DNA of 64,000 nt from Chryseobacterium gleum (GCA_945872795.1 CAMCAZ010000004.1:1-64000); one strand, 5' to 3'. Numbered from the stretch's first letter, positions 50,815 to 60,100 are shown. Notes: generated by a model not told the origin, from the letters alone. Numbers and translations are program-made.

Positions 50815-52683
50815 ATGGAAACACCCACCCGGACCAAGACCGTTGAAGAACGGCGCAATGTGGTCATCCTCTTCGCTGGTGACAGCGGCGATGGCATCCA
50901 GCTGACCGGTGCCCAGTTCACCGACACCAACGCGCTGTTCGGCAACGACGTCAGCACCTTCCCCAACTTCCCCGCCGAGATCCGGGCCCCGATCGGGACC
51001 ATGGCGGGTGTGAGCGGTTACCAGCTGCATTTCGGCAGTGTGGAGCTCTTCACCGCCGGCGACCAGTGTGATGTGCTGGTGGTGATGAACGCCGCGGCGC
51101 TGCGGGCCAACATTTCCAAGTTAAAGCTGGGCGGTACCGTGATCGCCAACAGCGATGGCTTCGATGCCAGGAACCTGCGCCTGGCCGGCTACATCGATCA
51201 GCAGGACCCGCTGACCGATGGCACACTCACGAACTACACCGTGCATGCCGTCGACGTGACGAAGATGACGCGCAATGCCCTGGAGGGCATGACGCTGGGC
51301 ATGAAGGAGAAGGACCGGTGCAAGAACATGTTCGTGCTCGGTTTCGTCAACTGGATGTTCAGCCGGAGCCTGGCCAACAGCGAGAAGTTCCTGGAAGGCA
51401 AGTTCGGCAGGAAGCCCGAGCTGCTGGAGGCCAACAAGAAGGCCCTGCTGGCCGGCTACAACTACGGCGACACCAGCGAGACCTTCACGACCCGTTTCGA
51501 GGTGAAGCCCGCACCGATGCCCAAGGGCAACTACCGCAGCATCACCGGGAACCAGGGCACGGCCCTTGGCCTCATCGCCGGAGCGCAGAAGGCCGGCTTG
51601 GACATGTTCTACGGCAGTTATCCCATCACCCCGGCGAGCGACATCCTGCACGAGCTCGCGAAGCACAAGAATTTCGGGGTGAAGACCTTCCAGGCCGAGG
51701 ACGAGATCGCGGCGATCTGCTCGGCCATCGGTGCCAGCTATGGCGGTGCCCTCGGTGTCACGGCCAGCAGTGGACCGGGCATCGCGTTGAAGGGTGAGGC
51801 CATGGGCCTGGCCTTCATGCTGGAGATCCCCTTGGTGATCGTGAACGTGCAGCGCGGCGGACCCAGCACCGGCCTGCCCACCAAGACGGAACAGGCCGAC
51901 CTGTTCCAGGCGGTGCACGGCCGCAATGGCGAAGCGCCGATCCCCGTGCTCGCCGCAAGCAGCCCCACGGATTGTTTCGAGATGGCCTTCGAGGCCGTGC
52001 GCATCGCGGTGGAGCACATGACCCCTGTGATCCTGCTCACCGATGGCTACATCGCCAACGGTGCGGAACCATGGCGCTACCCACAAGCGAATGACCTGAA
52101 GGCCATCAAGGCTCCGTTCGCGATGCCGAAAGCGGTTGGCGATGAGGAGAGGTTCCTGCCCTACAAGCGTGACGAGAAAGGTGTGCGTCCTTGGGCGATA
52201 CCCGGCATGGCCGGCCTGCAGCACCGCATCGGTGGCATCGAGAAGGAGGACGGCACGGGCAATATCAGCTATGAACCGCTGAACCACGAGAAGATGGTGC
52301 GCCTGCGGGCGGACAAGGTGCGCAAGGTGGTGGAGGGTGTGCCGCCGCTCGACCTGAGCAACGGTGTGGACAGCGGCGACCTGCTGATCCTTGGCTGGGG
52401 CAGCACCTACGGCGCCATCAAGACCGCCGTGAACGAGATGTGCGCGGAGGGCCATTGTGTCGGCCATCTGCATCTGCGTTACCTCTTCCCCTTCCGCAAG
52501 GAGCTCGGCGAGATCATCTCGCGTTACAAGCGGGTGCTGATCCCCGAGATGAACAGCGGCCAGATGCGTCAGCTGATCCGTGCAGAGTTCCTCGTGGATG
52601 CACGGGGCTTGAACAAGATCCAGGGCATGCCCTTCACCGCTGCGGAGATCAAGGCCGCCGCCATAGAATTCCTGAAGCAATGA
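50815..52683 (+). CDS. korA: 2-oxoacid:ferredoxin oxidoreductase, fused gamma/alpha subunit
   Basis: From the ATG at 50815 the product is 622 residues. The gamma domain covers about 15-200 (VILFAGDSGDGIQLTGAQF). The pyrimidine-binding alpha domain begins near 240 (GNQGTALGLIAGAQKAGLDMFYGSYPITPASDIL) and includes the TPP-contact Glu in QAEDEIAAIC. It works with KorB to decarboxylate a 2-oxoacid, probably 2-oxoglutarate as usual for this type, passing electrons to ferredoxin. Its stop overlaps the korB start (ATGA). Substrate assignment is by family resemblance. Confidence 0.92.
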   Translation: METPTRTKTVEERRNVVILFAGDSGDGIQLTGAQFTDTNALFGNDVSTFPNFPAEIRAPIGTMAGVSGYQLHFGSVELFTAGDQCDVLVVMNAAALRANISKLKLGGTVIANSDGFDARNLRLAGYIDQQDPLTDGTLTNYTVHAVDVTKMTRNALEGMTLGMKEKDRCKNMFVLGFVNWMFSRSLANSEKFLEGKFGRKPELLEANKKALLAGYNYGDTSETFTTRFEVKPAPMPKGNYRSITGNQGTALGLIAGAQKAGLDMFYGSYPITPASDILHELAKHKNFGVKTFQAEDEIAAICSAIGASYGGALGVTASSGPGIALKGEAMGLAFMLEIPLVIVNVQRGGPSTGLPTKTEQADLFQAVHGRNGEAPIPVLAASSPTDCFEMAFEAVRIAVEHMTPVILLTDGYIANGAEPWRYPQANDLKAIKAPFAMPKAVGDEERFLPYKRDEKGVRPWAIPGMAGLQHRIGGIEKEDGTGNISYEPLNHEKMVRLRADKVRKVVEGVPPLDLSNGVDSGDLLILGWGSTYGAIKTAVNEMCAEGHCVGHLHLRYLFPFRKELGEIISRYKRVLIPEMNSGQMRQLIRAEFLVDARGLNKIQGMPFTAAEIKAAAIEFLKQ

Positions 52684-53723
52684 CCACCGCCACCGAAGTG
52701 CTCAACGGCAGCAACCCGCCCGCCAAGCTCGATTACGCGAGCGACCAGGAAGTGCGCTGGTGTCCCGGCTGCGGCGACTACTCCATCCTCAAGCAGGTGG
52801 AGACCATCCTCAAGGAACAGGGCAAGCCCAAGGAGGAGATCGTCTTCATCAGCGGCATCGGCTGCAGTTCGCGGTTCCCGTACTACCTGGACACGTACGG
52901 CATGCACAGCATCCACGGTCGTGCGCCTGCCATCGTCAGCGGCCTGCGCGCCGTGCGCCCCGAGCTCAGCGTGTGGATGATCACCGGTGATGGTGACTCG
53001 CTCAGCATCGGCGGCAACCACCTGATCCACCTCCTGCGCCGTAATGTGGATGTGAACGTGCTGCTCTTCAACAACGAGATCTACGGTCTCACGAAAGGGC
53101 AGTACTCGCCCACCTCACCGGAAGGTGCTGTGACCAAGAGCACGCCCATGGGCAGCGTGGACCATCCCTTCAATCCGCTCGCGTTGTGCAAGGGGGCCGA
53201 TGCCACCTTCATCGCCCGCGCCATGGACCGCGATCCCAAACAACTGCGCGAGGTCCTCACCAAGGCCGATGCCCACCGTGGCACGAGCCTCATCGAGATC
53301 TACCAGAACTGCAACGTCTTCAACGACGGTGCATTCGAGGTCTTCACGGAGAAAGCCACCAAGCCCTTCCACACGCTCTTCGTGGAACACGGAAAGCCGC
53401 TTGTCTTCGCCAACGGCACCAAGGGCATCAAATTGGATGGCATGACACCGCGCATTGTGGACCTCGTCGCCGGTGAAGCCACGCTCGAGGATCTCTGGAT
53501 CCACGACGAACGCGACAGCTTCAAGGCCAGCATCCTGGTCAGTCTTTTCGATGACCACAGCCACGAGGGCGCCATGCCCCGACCTTTCGGTGTGTTCTAC
53601 ATCACGGAGCGTTCCACCGTGGAAAGCCGCATCAACGCGCAGGTGGAACAGTCGAAACAGAAAAAGGGCGTAGGTGACCTGGATGCGCTATTGCGCGGGG
53701 AAAGGACGTGGACGATCGGGTGA
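52680..53723 (+). CDS. korB: 2-oxoacid:ferredoxin oxidoreductase, beta subunit
   Basis: The 347-residue protein has VRWCPGCGDYSIL and ISGIGCSSRFPYY, holding Cys ligands of an Fe4S4 cluster, and the thiamine-diphosphate/Mg site MITGDGDSLSIGGNHLIHLLRRN ... LLFNNEIYGLTKGQ. It forms the catalytic half of the complex with KorA. The start overlaps the korA stop by four bases. Confidence 0.94.
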   Translation: MTTATEVLNGSNPPAKLDYASDQEVRWCPGCGDYSILKQVETILKEQGKPKEEIVFISGIGCSSRFPYYLDTYGMHSIHGRAPAIVSGLRAVRPELSVWMITGDGDSLSIGGNHLIHLLRRNVDVNVLLFNNEIYGLTKGQYSPTSPEGAVTKSTPMGSVDHPFNPLALCKGADATFIARAMDRDPKQLREVLTKADAHRGTSLIEIYQNCNVFNDGAFEVFTEKATKPFHTLFVEHGKPLVFANGTKGIKLDGMTPRIVDLVAGEATLEDLWIHDERDSFKASILVSLFDDHSHEGAMPRPFGVFYITERSTVESRINAQVEQSKQKKGVGDLDALLRGERTWTIG

Positions 53724-53757
53724 ACGGAGCTTTATCTGTGGTGAAGAAGCACCCGTC

Positions 53758-53997
53758 ATGACGACCGCAGCCCTCAAGAAGAAGATCAAAGCCCTTGTCG
53801 ATAAGGAGACCAATGGTCGCAAGCTGGATAACGTCCTGGCGATGTTCGAAGCGACTGGTATCAGTGCCTCGGAGCGTAAGGCCATTGTCGAGACCGTCTC
53901 ACGATCCGAAGCGGACTACCGTGCAGGACGTTTCGTGAGCGGTCCCGAAGCCCGAAAGCGTGCGAAGCAAACGTTGAAACGAAAGTGGGCAGCCTAG
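53758..53997 (+). CDS. Small antitoxin-like protein
   Basis: The 79-residue protein is helical and charged (TTAALKKKIKALVDKETNGRKLDNVLAMFEATG ... RSEADYRAGRFVSGPEARKRAKQTL). It resembles small antitoxins encoded before ParE/RelE toxins, and a parE-like gene follows after 10 bases. I do not recognise an exact family. If the toxin gene really is broken, this antitoxin is a leftover. Confidence 0.6.
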   Translation: MTTAALKKKIKALVDKETNGRKLDNVLAMFEATGISASERKAIVETVSRSEADYRAGRFVSGPEARKRAKQTLKRKWAA

Positions 53998-54007
53998 TTA
54001 TTTGTGA

Positions 54008-54319
54008 ATGAAGAGGCCATTGCGGCTGGATGTGTCCAACACAGCGCTCAAGGGCCTGGATGATCTGATCGCCACTTGGCGAACCTACCATTCCGAACAA
54101 CGTGTGGAAGAACTGGTCGATGAGATCCACGACCAGGCGGAATGGCTATGCGCCTATCCCCGTGCCGGGGCGGTGGAAGTTTGGTTGATCACTGGTCGTT
54201 TCCAATACCGGCGTTAGGTGGTCGGTCATGTGAAGATCATCTACCGGGTGACCAGGACCGCGATTCGTGTGACCGACTTCTTCGATAGTCGGCAGGACCC
54301 ACGGAAGGTGAAGGGTTGA
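54008..54319 (+). pseudogene. ParE/RelE-like toxin interrupted by an in-frame TAG
   Basis: From the ATG at 54008 the frame reads like a ParE toxin: LRLDVSNTALKGLDDLIATW, then HDQAEWLCAYPRAGAVE, and ITGRFQYRR, where a TAG stops it at 54215-54217. Past the stop the same frame continues as VVGHVKIIYRVTRTAIRVTDFFDSRQDP and ends at TGA 54317-54319, which is the expected C-terminal half of the family (YRRLVVG..KIIYR). One substitution would restore a protein of about 103 residues. The upstream antitoxin-like gene is intact. Sequencing error remains possible. Confidence 0.8.
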
Positions 54320-54545
54320 TTCCTCAAAAGGCCTTGATCATCTCAGGTCTCATCCCTCCACGAGATAGTGTGACGTTCTGTTGAACGATGGATCGTTCGC
54401 CTTTGCTATGTCGATCCCGGAAATTGGATCCTCCAAGGATCGAATTTGTCGCGCCATGACATTTGGGAGGATCCCATCTGCCGGGTCTTCCGATATTCCC
54501 CCGCTGAACGAACAGAACCTGGCCATAACCCGCACTGTATCCACC

Positions 54546-55361
54546 ATGCGCATCTTTCATCCCACCGATCTCGGTTCCGGCAGTGCCACGGCCTTCCTGC
54601 ACGCCTTGCGGCTTGCCGTGGATACCCGTTCCACCATCACCATCATGCATGTGGCCTCGCATGAGGGCGACACGGAGTGGAGCGAAATGCCTGGCGTGCG
54701 CAGCACCCTGTCCAAGTGGGGGCTGGTGCAGGGCGAGCATGATATGGAAGGCCTCAAGCGGCTGGGGGTCAGTGTGCGCAAGGTGATCGTCGATGGTGCG
54801 GATCCCGTGGCGAACAGCTTGAAGCACCTGACCAAACATCCGACGGACCTCGTGGTATTGGCCACCCACCAACGTGATGGTGGCTTCGGTTGGTTCAAAC
54901 GCAAAGTGGCCGAGCCCATCGCGCGCGGCGCGGCGGAACCCACCTTGTTCGTGCCGTATGATCGCAAGGGCTTTCTCAATGGAACATCGGGTGTGGTCTC
55001 ACTTCGGAAGGTGCTGGTGCCCGTCGCATCCGATCCGCCTCCGGTGAAGGCGCTGGCACTGTTCGCCAAGCTGGCTGCGGCCATGGGACAATCCCAAGGC
55101 GTGCTCACCCTGCTGCATGTGGGCGATGACACGTCGCGGCCGGCCGTCGATACACCGACCATCCCCGGCTGGACGGTGGAACAGGTGGTGCGTCAAGGCG
55201 AAGTGGTGGACACCATCGTGGAGACGGCTGCCGCCACACAAAGCGACCTGCTTGTCATGGCCACCAAGGGACACGAAGGTTTCCTGGATGCCTTGCGGGG
55301 TAGCAATACGGAGCAGGTGTTGCGCGCCGTTCCCTGCCCGGTGCTGGCCGTCCCGGCCTGA
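54546..55361 (+). CDS. Universal stress protein with two USP domains
   Basis: From the ATG at 54546 the product is 271 residues. The first USP domain starts MRIFHPTDLGSGSATAFLHAL and has TDLVVLATHQRDGG. The second starts RKVLVPVASDPPPVKAL and has SDLLVMATKGHEGFLDALRGSNTEQVLRAVPCPVLAVP. The G-2x-G-9x-G(S/T) ATP motif appears partly (GHEGFLDALRGSN) in the second domain. Soluble, cytosolic; role in stress survival is inferred from the family. The frame upstream of 54546 lacks family resemblance. Confidence 0.9.
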   Translation: MRIFHPTDLGSGSATAFLHALRLAVDTRSTITIMHVASHEGDTEWSEMPGVRSTLSKWGLVQGEHDMEGLKRLGVSVRKVIVDGADPVANSLKHLTKHPTDLVVLATHQRDGGFGWFKRKVAEPIARGAAEPTLFVPYDRKGFLNGTSGVVSLRKVLVPVASDPPPVKALALFAKLAAAMGQSQGVLTLLHVGDDTSRPAVDTPTIPGWTVEQVVRQGEVVDTIVETAAATQSDLLVMATKGHEGFLDALRGSNTEQVLRAVPCPVLAVPA

Positions 55362-55380
55362 AGGTCGGCAGCTCCATCAC

Positions 55381-56307
55381 CTACTTCCACTCCAGCAGCG
55401 TGACGCCCAGACCGACCATGGTCTGCTCGTGGTTGCAGTCGACCATGCTTTCGCCATAGCCGTGGAAGACCTGCAGGTACAGCTTCAGGTTGCCACTGAC
55501 GTTGTAGGACCATTCCCCCATCACTGAACCTCCCAGGAAGGGATCAATGAGGACCGAGCTGCCCACTTGCAGTGTGAGCAGATGCCGATGGATACCGTGC
55601 ATGATGAGGAATTCACCACTTCCCAGAAAGTTCTCGATCTCCGGGTTGTCGTCCCGGGACGATGCCTCGGGAATGCGCCACCAAGGGCGGAACAGCAGTG
55701 TGGTGGACCTGCGCTCAAGTCCGACCTGTGCCACGATCTGGTTCCAACTGCGGCTCAATGGCTCAGCGCGGCCGATGCTCTGGTGGACCAGGCCCGCGGT
55801 GAGCAAGCGACCGGTGAAGCCAAGCAGTCGATAATTGGTGCGCAAGGACAGCAGGACCTCCGGTTCGTAGTTCGTTTCCCGGTACGGGCGCGACAAGGCT
55901 GAATTGAAGATCGGCATACGCGAGGTCTGCGTGTAGCCGATCCAGAGGTCACCGTTCCCTTTGAACAGTCCCTGTACCGCCTTGATCTTGAGGCTCAGTT
56001 GGAACTTGAGCTCCGTGGGGTCCAACGGGATGCTGTCATTCGTGGTTTCCACCGCTTCGTTCTCCCGGGATGGAGCTTAGTTCGGCGAAATCGTCCACAC
56101 CACAGGGAGCAGATGCACGGGCTTGTAGGGCGTGATCGTGAAGACGGGGTTCCGCAGACTGTCCGACAGTTCCCAACGGGTGCTCAGGTCATGGCGTCGG
56201 TTGCGCAGCAAGGTCTGGGCCTGCAGGCCGGTAGCCTGGGTGCAGAGCAACAGGGTCGACATGGTCCGCATGCCAAGGATCACCACGCGGACCATCGATC
56301 CGCTCAT
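55381..56307 (-). pseudogene. pldA: Outer-membrane phospholipase A interrupted by an in-frame TAA
   Basis: Reading leftwards from the ATG at 56307 (overlapping the nadE stop as ATGA), the frame has a signal-like segment (MSTLLLCTQATGLQAQ) and FTITPYKPVHLLPVVWTISPN, then TAA at 56077-56079. The same frame continues (PSRENEAVETTNDS) into TELKFQLSLKIK, YTQTSR, RPYRETNYEPEVLL, HQSIGRAEPLSRSWNQ, and ends at 55381. The OMPLA catalytic His and Ser (HxS) and Asn are all present. So the family is clear and only the stop breaks it; a Tyr codon would be expected there. It is a pseudogene or a sequence error. An internal GTG at 56052 could not make an exported protein. Confidence 0.8.
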
Positions 56308-57101
56308 GTTCGCAGCGCGGGGGGGATCAGGCACACGGGGATCGGCACCATCTTGTGCAGGTTGGCCGCATGCCGACGATCGAAGATGGCGAGCACCGTG
56401 CGCTGGCGTTCGGAAAGTTCGAGTCGCGAAGGGTCCGTGCCTAGCGCCCGGAGCTCCATCGCCCACTCCAGCTCGGGGTAGGTCGCACCGATCTGGTCCT
56501 CATCGCTGCGGTCATCGCCGAACAGCCCATCGGTGGGCTTCGCCTGCATGATGCTGTCCACCACGCCCAACACCCGCGCAACCTCATACACTTCCGTCTT
56601 GGTCAGGTCGGCGATGGGGGAGAGGTCCACACCGCCGTCACCATATTTCGTAAAGAAACCCACCCCGAAGTCCTCCACCTTGTTGCCTGTGCCGGCCACC
56701 AGATGGCTGTGCAGTCCGGCGATATGGTACAGGGTGGCCATCCGCATTCGGGCCCGGGTGTTCGCCAGGGCCAGGGCATGCACCGCGTGGTCTGAACCGA
56801 CAGGCAGCACGGCCTTCAGCGTATCAAAGGGAACGGTCAGGTCTACGCGCTGCAGCGATACTGCGCGATGGCGCCCCTGAAGCTGCGCCACATGCTCCAA
56901 TGCGCGGTCCACGTGGCTTTGGGCCTGGTGGATGGGCATCTCCACACAGATCGTGGGCAGGTCCGTTCGGGCACACAGCGCGCTGGTCACCGCACTGTCA
57001 ATGCCTCCGCTCACGCCGACCACAAAGCCTTTCTGGCGATTCGTCGTGCAATAGTCGCGCAACCAACCCGTGATGTGTTCGATGACCGCTTGTGTCTGCA
57101 T
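56304..57101 (-). CDS. nadE: NAD(+) synthetase, ammonia-dependent
   Basis: From the ATG at 57101 the product is 265 residues. The PP-loop GFVVGVSGGIDSAVTSALC binds ATP. HLVAGTGNKVEDFGVGFFTKYGDGGVDLSPIADLTKTEVYEVA and KPTDGLFGDDRSDEDQIG are strong NadE signatures. There is no glutaminase domain, so it uses ammonia to turn nicotinate adenine dinucleotide into NAD. Its neighbourhood with gldB/gldC is common in Bacteroidota. The stop overlaps the pldA start (ATGA). Confidence 0.95.
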   Translation of the reverse strand: MQTQAVIEHITGWLRDYCTTNRQKGFVVGVSGGIDSAVTSALCARTDLPTICVEMPIHQAQSHVDRALEHVAQLQGRHRAVSLQRVDLTVPFDTLKAVLPVGSDHAVHALALANTRARMRMATLYHIAGLHSHLVAGTGNKVEDFGVGFFTKYGDGGVDLSPIADLTKTEVYEVARVLGVVDSIMQAKPTDGLFGDDRSDEDQIGATYPELEWAMELRALGTDPSRLELSERQRTVLAIFDRRHAANLHKMVPIPVCLIPPALRT

Positions 57102-57104
57102 GGT

Positions 57105-57146
57105 GTAAAAATGCGAAGCCCCGCCCATGTGTTCACAGGCGGGGCT
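57105..57146 (-). terminator. Intrinsic terminator of the outer-membrane barrel gene
   Basis: On the minus strand AGCCCCGCC pairs with GGCGGGGCT (plus-strand arms 57138-57146 and 57117-57125), followed by TCGCATTTTT. It lies 20 bases after the barrel gene's stop and just before nadE. Confidence 0.8.
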
Positions 57147-57166
57147 CCGAAGTTCCGATCGGGGTA

Positions 57167-57883
57167 TCAGAAGAAGATGCCGACGGTAAGCTCCAGGTAG
57201 TTGGCCATGGCCTTGACATCTTTCGACTTCAGGATGTCCGTGAAGCCATTGTTGTAGGTCACCGCCACCAGCAGGCTGGTGTTGCCGCTGAAGTTGTACT
57301 CCATGCCGGCCGCCACGATCAGGGATGCCTTGTAGATGTTGATGTCATCCTGAATGTCTTCATTCTCGAGTTCGGTGAACTCCGTTACGATCGCAGTGCC
57401 ATCGGTCCGTGTTCCTGCGATGGTCGGCACGATGATATCCGATTTTGCACGGATGTTCACGGCATTCCCAAAGCCCACCTGGCCGAAGTAACGCATGTAC
57501 CCGATCTCGTTGGTCATCATCTTGATCGTCAGAGGAAGTTCGATGTACCGCAGCTTCACATTGGTCTCCAGATCCCGCGTGCGTGTGGGGCCGGTGACAT
57601 CTTCCGCATACGTATAGGTCTCCTTCCAAGCGCCCGATACATTGTTCAGGTTCATGCCCGTGGCGAACTGATAGTTTCCCGAGGTGCCGATGGGGAACTC
57701 GGCCATCAGTCCGAACGTGTAACCCGCGTTGGTGCCACTTGAAGTATAGCCCCTGGTATCCGGGTTCACAAATCCCAGGTTAGGGCTTAGTTTCATGCCG
57801 AACCTTACACCGGTCTCGTCCTGTGCGATCACGGAGGAGGTGCCGATCGTAGCGGCGGCCAGGATCACGAGGGCCTTCTTCAT
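57167..57883 (-). CDS. Outer-membrane beta-barrel (porin-family-like) protein
   Basis: From the ATG at 57883 the product is 238 residues: signal peptide (ALVILAAATIGTSSVIAQ) and an eight-strand-type barrel (GVRFGMKLSPNLGFVNP, LKLRYIELPLTIKMMTNE-like strand, YMRYFGQVGFGNAVNI, ANYLELTVGIFF). The C-terminal Phe is typical for BAM substrates. Function unknown. A TACCTTTG box lies 27 bases upstream, and a terminator follows, so it is a one-gene unit. The frame upstream of 57883 is antisense to gldB. Confidence 0.85.
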   Translation of the reverse strand: MKKALVILAAATIGTSSVIAQDETGVRFGMKLSPNLGFVNPDTRGYTSSGTNAGYTFGLMAEFPIGTSGNYQFATGMNLNNVSGAWKETYTYAEDVTGPTRTRDLETNVKLRYIELPLTIKMMTNEIGYMRYFGQVGFGNAVNIRAKSDIIVPTIAGTRTDGTAIVTEFTELENEDIQDDINIYKASLIVAAGMEYNFSGNTSLLVAVTYNNGFTDILKSKDVKAMANYLELTVGIFF

Positions 57884-57910
57884 AGTTTTGGGGCTGATTT
57901 TACTGCTGCT

Positions 57911-57918
57911 CAAAGGTA
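57911..57918 (-). promoter_or_regulatory. TAnnTTTG -7 box for the barrel gene
   Basis: The minus strand reads TACCTTTG, 27 bases before the ATG at 57883, in the short gap with gldB. Confidence 0.6.
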
Positions 57919-57923
57919 AGACG

Positions 57924-58943
57924 TTGAACATTAGCACTTCCTTTTCCGCGCTCGCCGCGGTATCACTGTTCCTCACATCATGCACCGGCACCGGCCGACC
58001 TGAGGTGTCCGCCGATGATGTGGAGCTCGAACTCACCATCGGTCGGTTGGACCAGGACCTGTTCCACGCATCGCCGGAGGAGATGCCGGGTGCCGCACTC
58101 AAAGCGTATGCCGAACACGGTGAGTTCTTCCAGATCTACATCGAGGATATCCTGCAGGGTTCACCGGTTGATGATCCGCAGTTGCCCCTTGTCCTCAACG
58201 CCTTTGTCACCGACCCCGATTGGGCCAGTGTGCAGCTGGCGGTGGACAGCGTGCTCGGGGACCTGGAACCCCAGCGTCGCGACATGGAGGATGCCTTCAA
58301 GCGGCTCCATGTCCTGTTTCCGGATAGCCTGATCCCCCGCGTGGTGGCCTTCAACTCGGGCTTCAACTTCGGCATCTTCCCCACCGACAGTGTGCTGGGA
58401 TTCGGTGTGGAATGGTTCATCGGCAAGGACCACCCCGTGATCGGGTACCTCGCACCCGAAGCCTTCCCGCAGTACGTGAAGGACCGCATGATGCCCGATA
58501 TGCTCGCGCCCAGTGCCGTGAAGGGGTGGTTGCTCGTGCATTACACGCGCGAGATCGCCGGATCTGACCTGTTGACCAACCTGGTGGAGACCGGCAAGGT
58601 GCTGGCGCTGCTCGATGCCCTGATGCCCGGGACCGATGCCCACCTCAAGTATGCGTTCTCCCCCGAACAGCTCGCCTGGTGCATGGCCAACGAGCAGCTG
58701 ATCTGGAAGGACATCGTTTCCAAGGACCAGCTCTTCAGCAAGCGCACCGATGACATTGCCCGGCTGATGAACGATGGCCCCTTCACCAATGGATTCCCCC
58801 GCGAAAGCCCGGGCCACATCGGCGAATGGATCGGTCACCGCATGGTGCAGGCCTACCTGAACGAGCATCCCGAAGTGTCCTTTGCCGAGCTCCTGGCCAT
58901 GGATGATCCCAAGGTGATCCTCCAGAGCTACAAGCCTCGGTGA
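57924..58943 (+). CDS. gldB: Gliding motility lipoprotein GldB
   Basis: I chose the TTG at 57924, which yields a lipoprotein signal (FSALAAVSLFLTSC, Cys20) and 339 residues; no ATG/GTG fits as well. The mature part shows the GldB pattern (RLDQDLFHASPEEM, FIEDILQG-like YIEDILQG, FNSGFNFGIFPTDSVLGFGVEWFIGKDHPVI, FPQYVKDRM). GldB is an inner-membrane/periplasmic lipoprotein needed for gliding and surface secretion in Flavobacteria. The gldC gene follows after 67 bases. Confidence 0.88.
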   Translation: MNISTSFSALAAVSLFLTSCTGTGRPEVSADDVELELTIGRLDQDLFHASPEEMPGAALKAYAEHGEFFQIYIEDILQGSPVDDPQLPLVLNAFVTDPDWASVQLAVDSVLGDLEPQRRDMEDAFKRLHVLFPDSLIPRVVAFNSGFNFGIFPTDSVLGFGVEWFIGKDHPVIGYLAPEAFPQYVKDRMMPDMLAPSAVKGWLLVHYTREIAGSDLLTNLVETGKVLALLDALMPGTDAHLKYAFSPEQLAWCMANEQLIWKDIVSKDQLFSKRTDDIARLMNDGPFTNGFPRESPGHIGEWIGHRMVQAYLNEHPEVSFAELLAMDDPKVILQSYKPR

Positions 58944-59010
58944 ACAGGGACCTTGCCTTCTCCGATTCCTTCACCACACTCTTTTCGTCACACCCTCCGC
59001 CCCACTCCCC

Positions 59011-59343
59011 ATGGCCATGACCAGTGAGATCAAGTTGACCGTTCACCTCGATGAGAACAAGGTGCCCGAGCGCATCGATTGGGAGGCCGAGGACGGGGGC
59101 GTCCGAAGCTCGAGCAAGGCCGTGCTGCTGGCCCTGTGGGATGAGCAGGAGCGGAACACCCTGCGGATCGACCTCTGGACCAAGGAGATGACCGTGGAGG
59201 AGATGAAGGCCTTCTTCCACCAGAACATCCTGACCCTGGCCGACACCTTCGACCGGGCCACCGGTGAAGGGAAGATGGCAGCGCAGATGCGCGATTTCGC
59301 GGCCTACTTCGCAGAGCACATGCTCCCCGAACTGAAAAAGTAG
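59011..59343 (+). CDS. gldC: Gliding motility protein GldC
   Basis: The 110-residue protein matches GldC: SEIKLTVHLDENKVPERIDWEAEDGG, KAVLLALWDEQERNTLRIDLWTKEMTVEEMK, ending FAEHMLPELKK. It is soluble, without a signal peptide. GldC is a cytosolic accessory protein of gliding. An alternative start lies six bases downstream (ATG 59017). It follows gldB, as in Flavobacteria, and converges on engB with a 7-base gap. Confidence 0.92.
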   Translation: MAMTSEIKLTVHLDENKVPERIDWEAEDGGVRSSSKAVLLALWDEQERNTLRIDLWTKEMTVEEMKAFFHQNILTLADTFDRATGEGKMAAQMRDFAAYFAEHMLPELKK

Positions 59344-59350
59344 GACGCCC

Positions 59351-60010
59351 TCATGGCCCGGTGTCCGGGTAGTGCGAGACCACCGTCCAGCTGCCGCCCC
59401 AGGTGGCGTTCACCGTTTCGATGAAGCCCAGCAGCTCATCGCGGCCCTTGGAGGTCTCGGCGCTGGTGATGAACATGGTGGGAAGTTCCTCCCAGCTCTC
59501 CTTGAGCTTGCGCTTGAACTGGGCCACGTTCGCCTGCACCTTCGGCTGGTTGAGCTTGTCGCTCTTGGTGAAGACGATGACGAAGGGGATGCCCGTCTCT
59601 CCCAGCCACTGGATCATGTCGAGGTCGTTCTTCTGCGGCTCCAGCCGCGAATCCACCAGCAGGAACACGTTCTGGAGATTCTCGCGCTCCTTGAGGTAGG
59701 TCTGGATCATTTTCTCCCAGATGGCGCGTTCCGCCTTGCTCGCCTTGGCGAACCCGTACCCGGGAAGGTCGGCCAGCATCCACGGGCGCTCACTGGTCAG
59801 CGTGCCCTCCACCTTGAAGTGCTCCACATTGCGCGTGCGGCCAGGTGTATTGCTCACCCGGGCCAGCTTGTTGATGTGGCACAACATGTTGATGAGGGAG
59901 CTCTTGCCCACGTTGCTGCGCCCGATGAACGCGAACTCGGGCAACGAGGGCTTGGGCCAATGCTTGGCCTCGCGACCACTGCCCAAATGTTCAGCGCGTA
60001 GGGACTTCAT
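59351..60010 (-). CDS. engB: Ribosome biogenesis GTP-binding protein YihA/YsxC
   Basis: The 219-residue GTPase has G1 IGRSNVGKSSLIN, G2 TPGRTRNVEHF (switch I), G3 DLPGYGFA, G4 VFTKSDK and G5 TSAETSKG. It acts in assembly of the large ribosomal subunit. Start and length fit the family. Neighbours gldC and the a/b hydrolase place it in the conserved Bacteroidota block leading to mraZ. Confidence 0.96.
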   Translation of the reverse strand: MKSLRAEHLGSGREAKHWPKPSLPEFAFIGRSNVGKSSLINMLCHINKLARVSNTPGRTRNVEHFKVEGTLTSERPWMLADLPGYGFAKASKAERAIWEKMIQTYLKERENLQNVFLLVDSRLEPQKNDLDMIQWLGETGIPFVIVFTKSDKLNQPKVQANVAQFKRKLKESWEELPTMFITSAETSKGRDELLGFIETVNATWGGSWTVVSHYPDTGP

Positions 60011-60100
60011 GGCAGCAGGTCGTTGGAAAAGGTGAACAGGGTGCTGCGATAGGACAGGCGCACGGTCATGGGTTCTCTGTCAGCACGACACTGCATCGGA

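Noticed and set aside
50815-52683. Fusion of gamma and alpha subunits in KorA as a novelty
   Set aside because: The fused form is common for this two-subunit 2-oxoacid oxidoreductase type.
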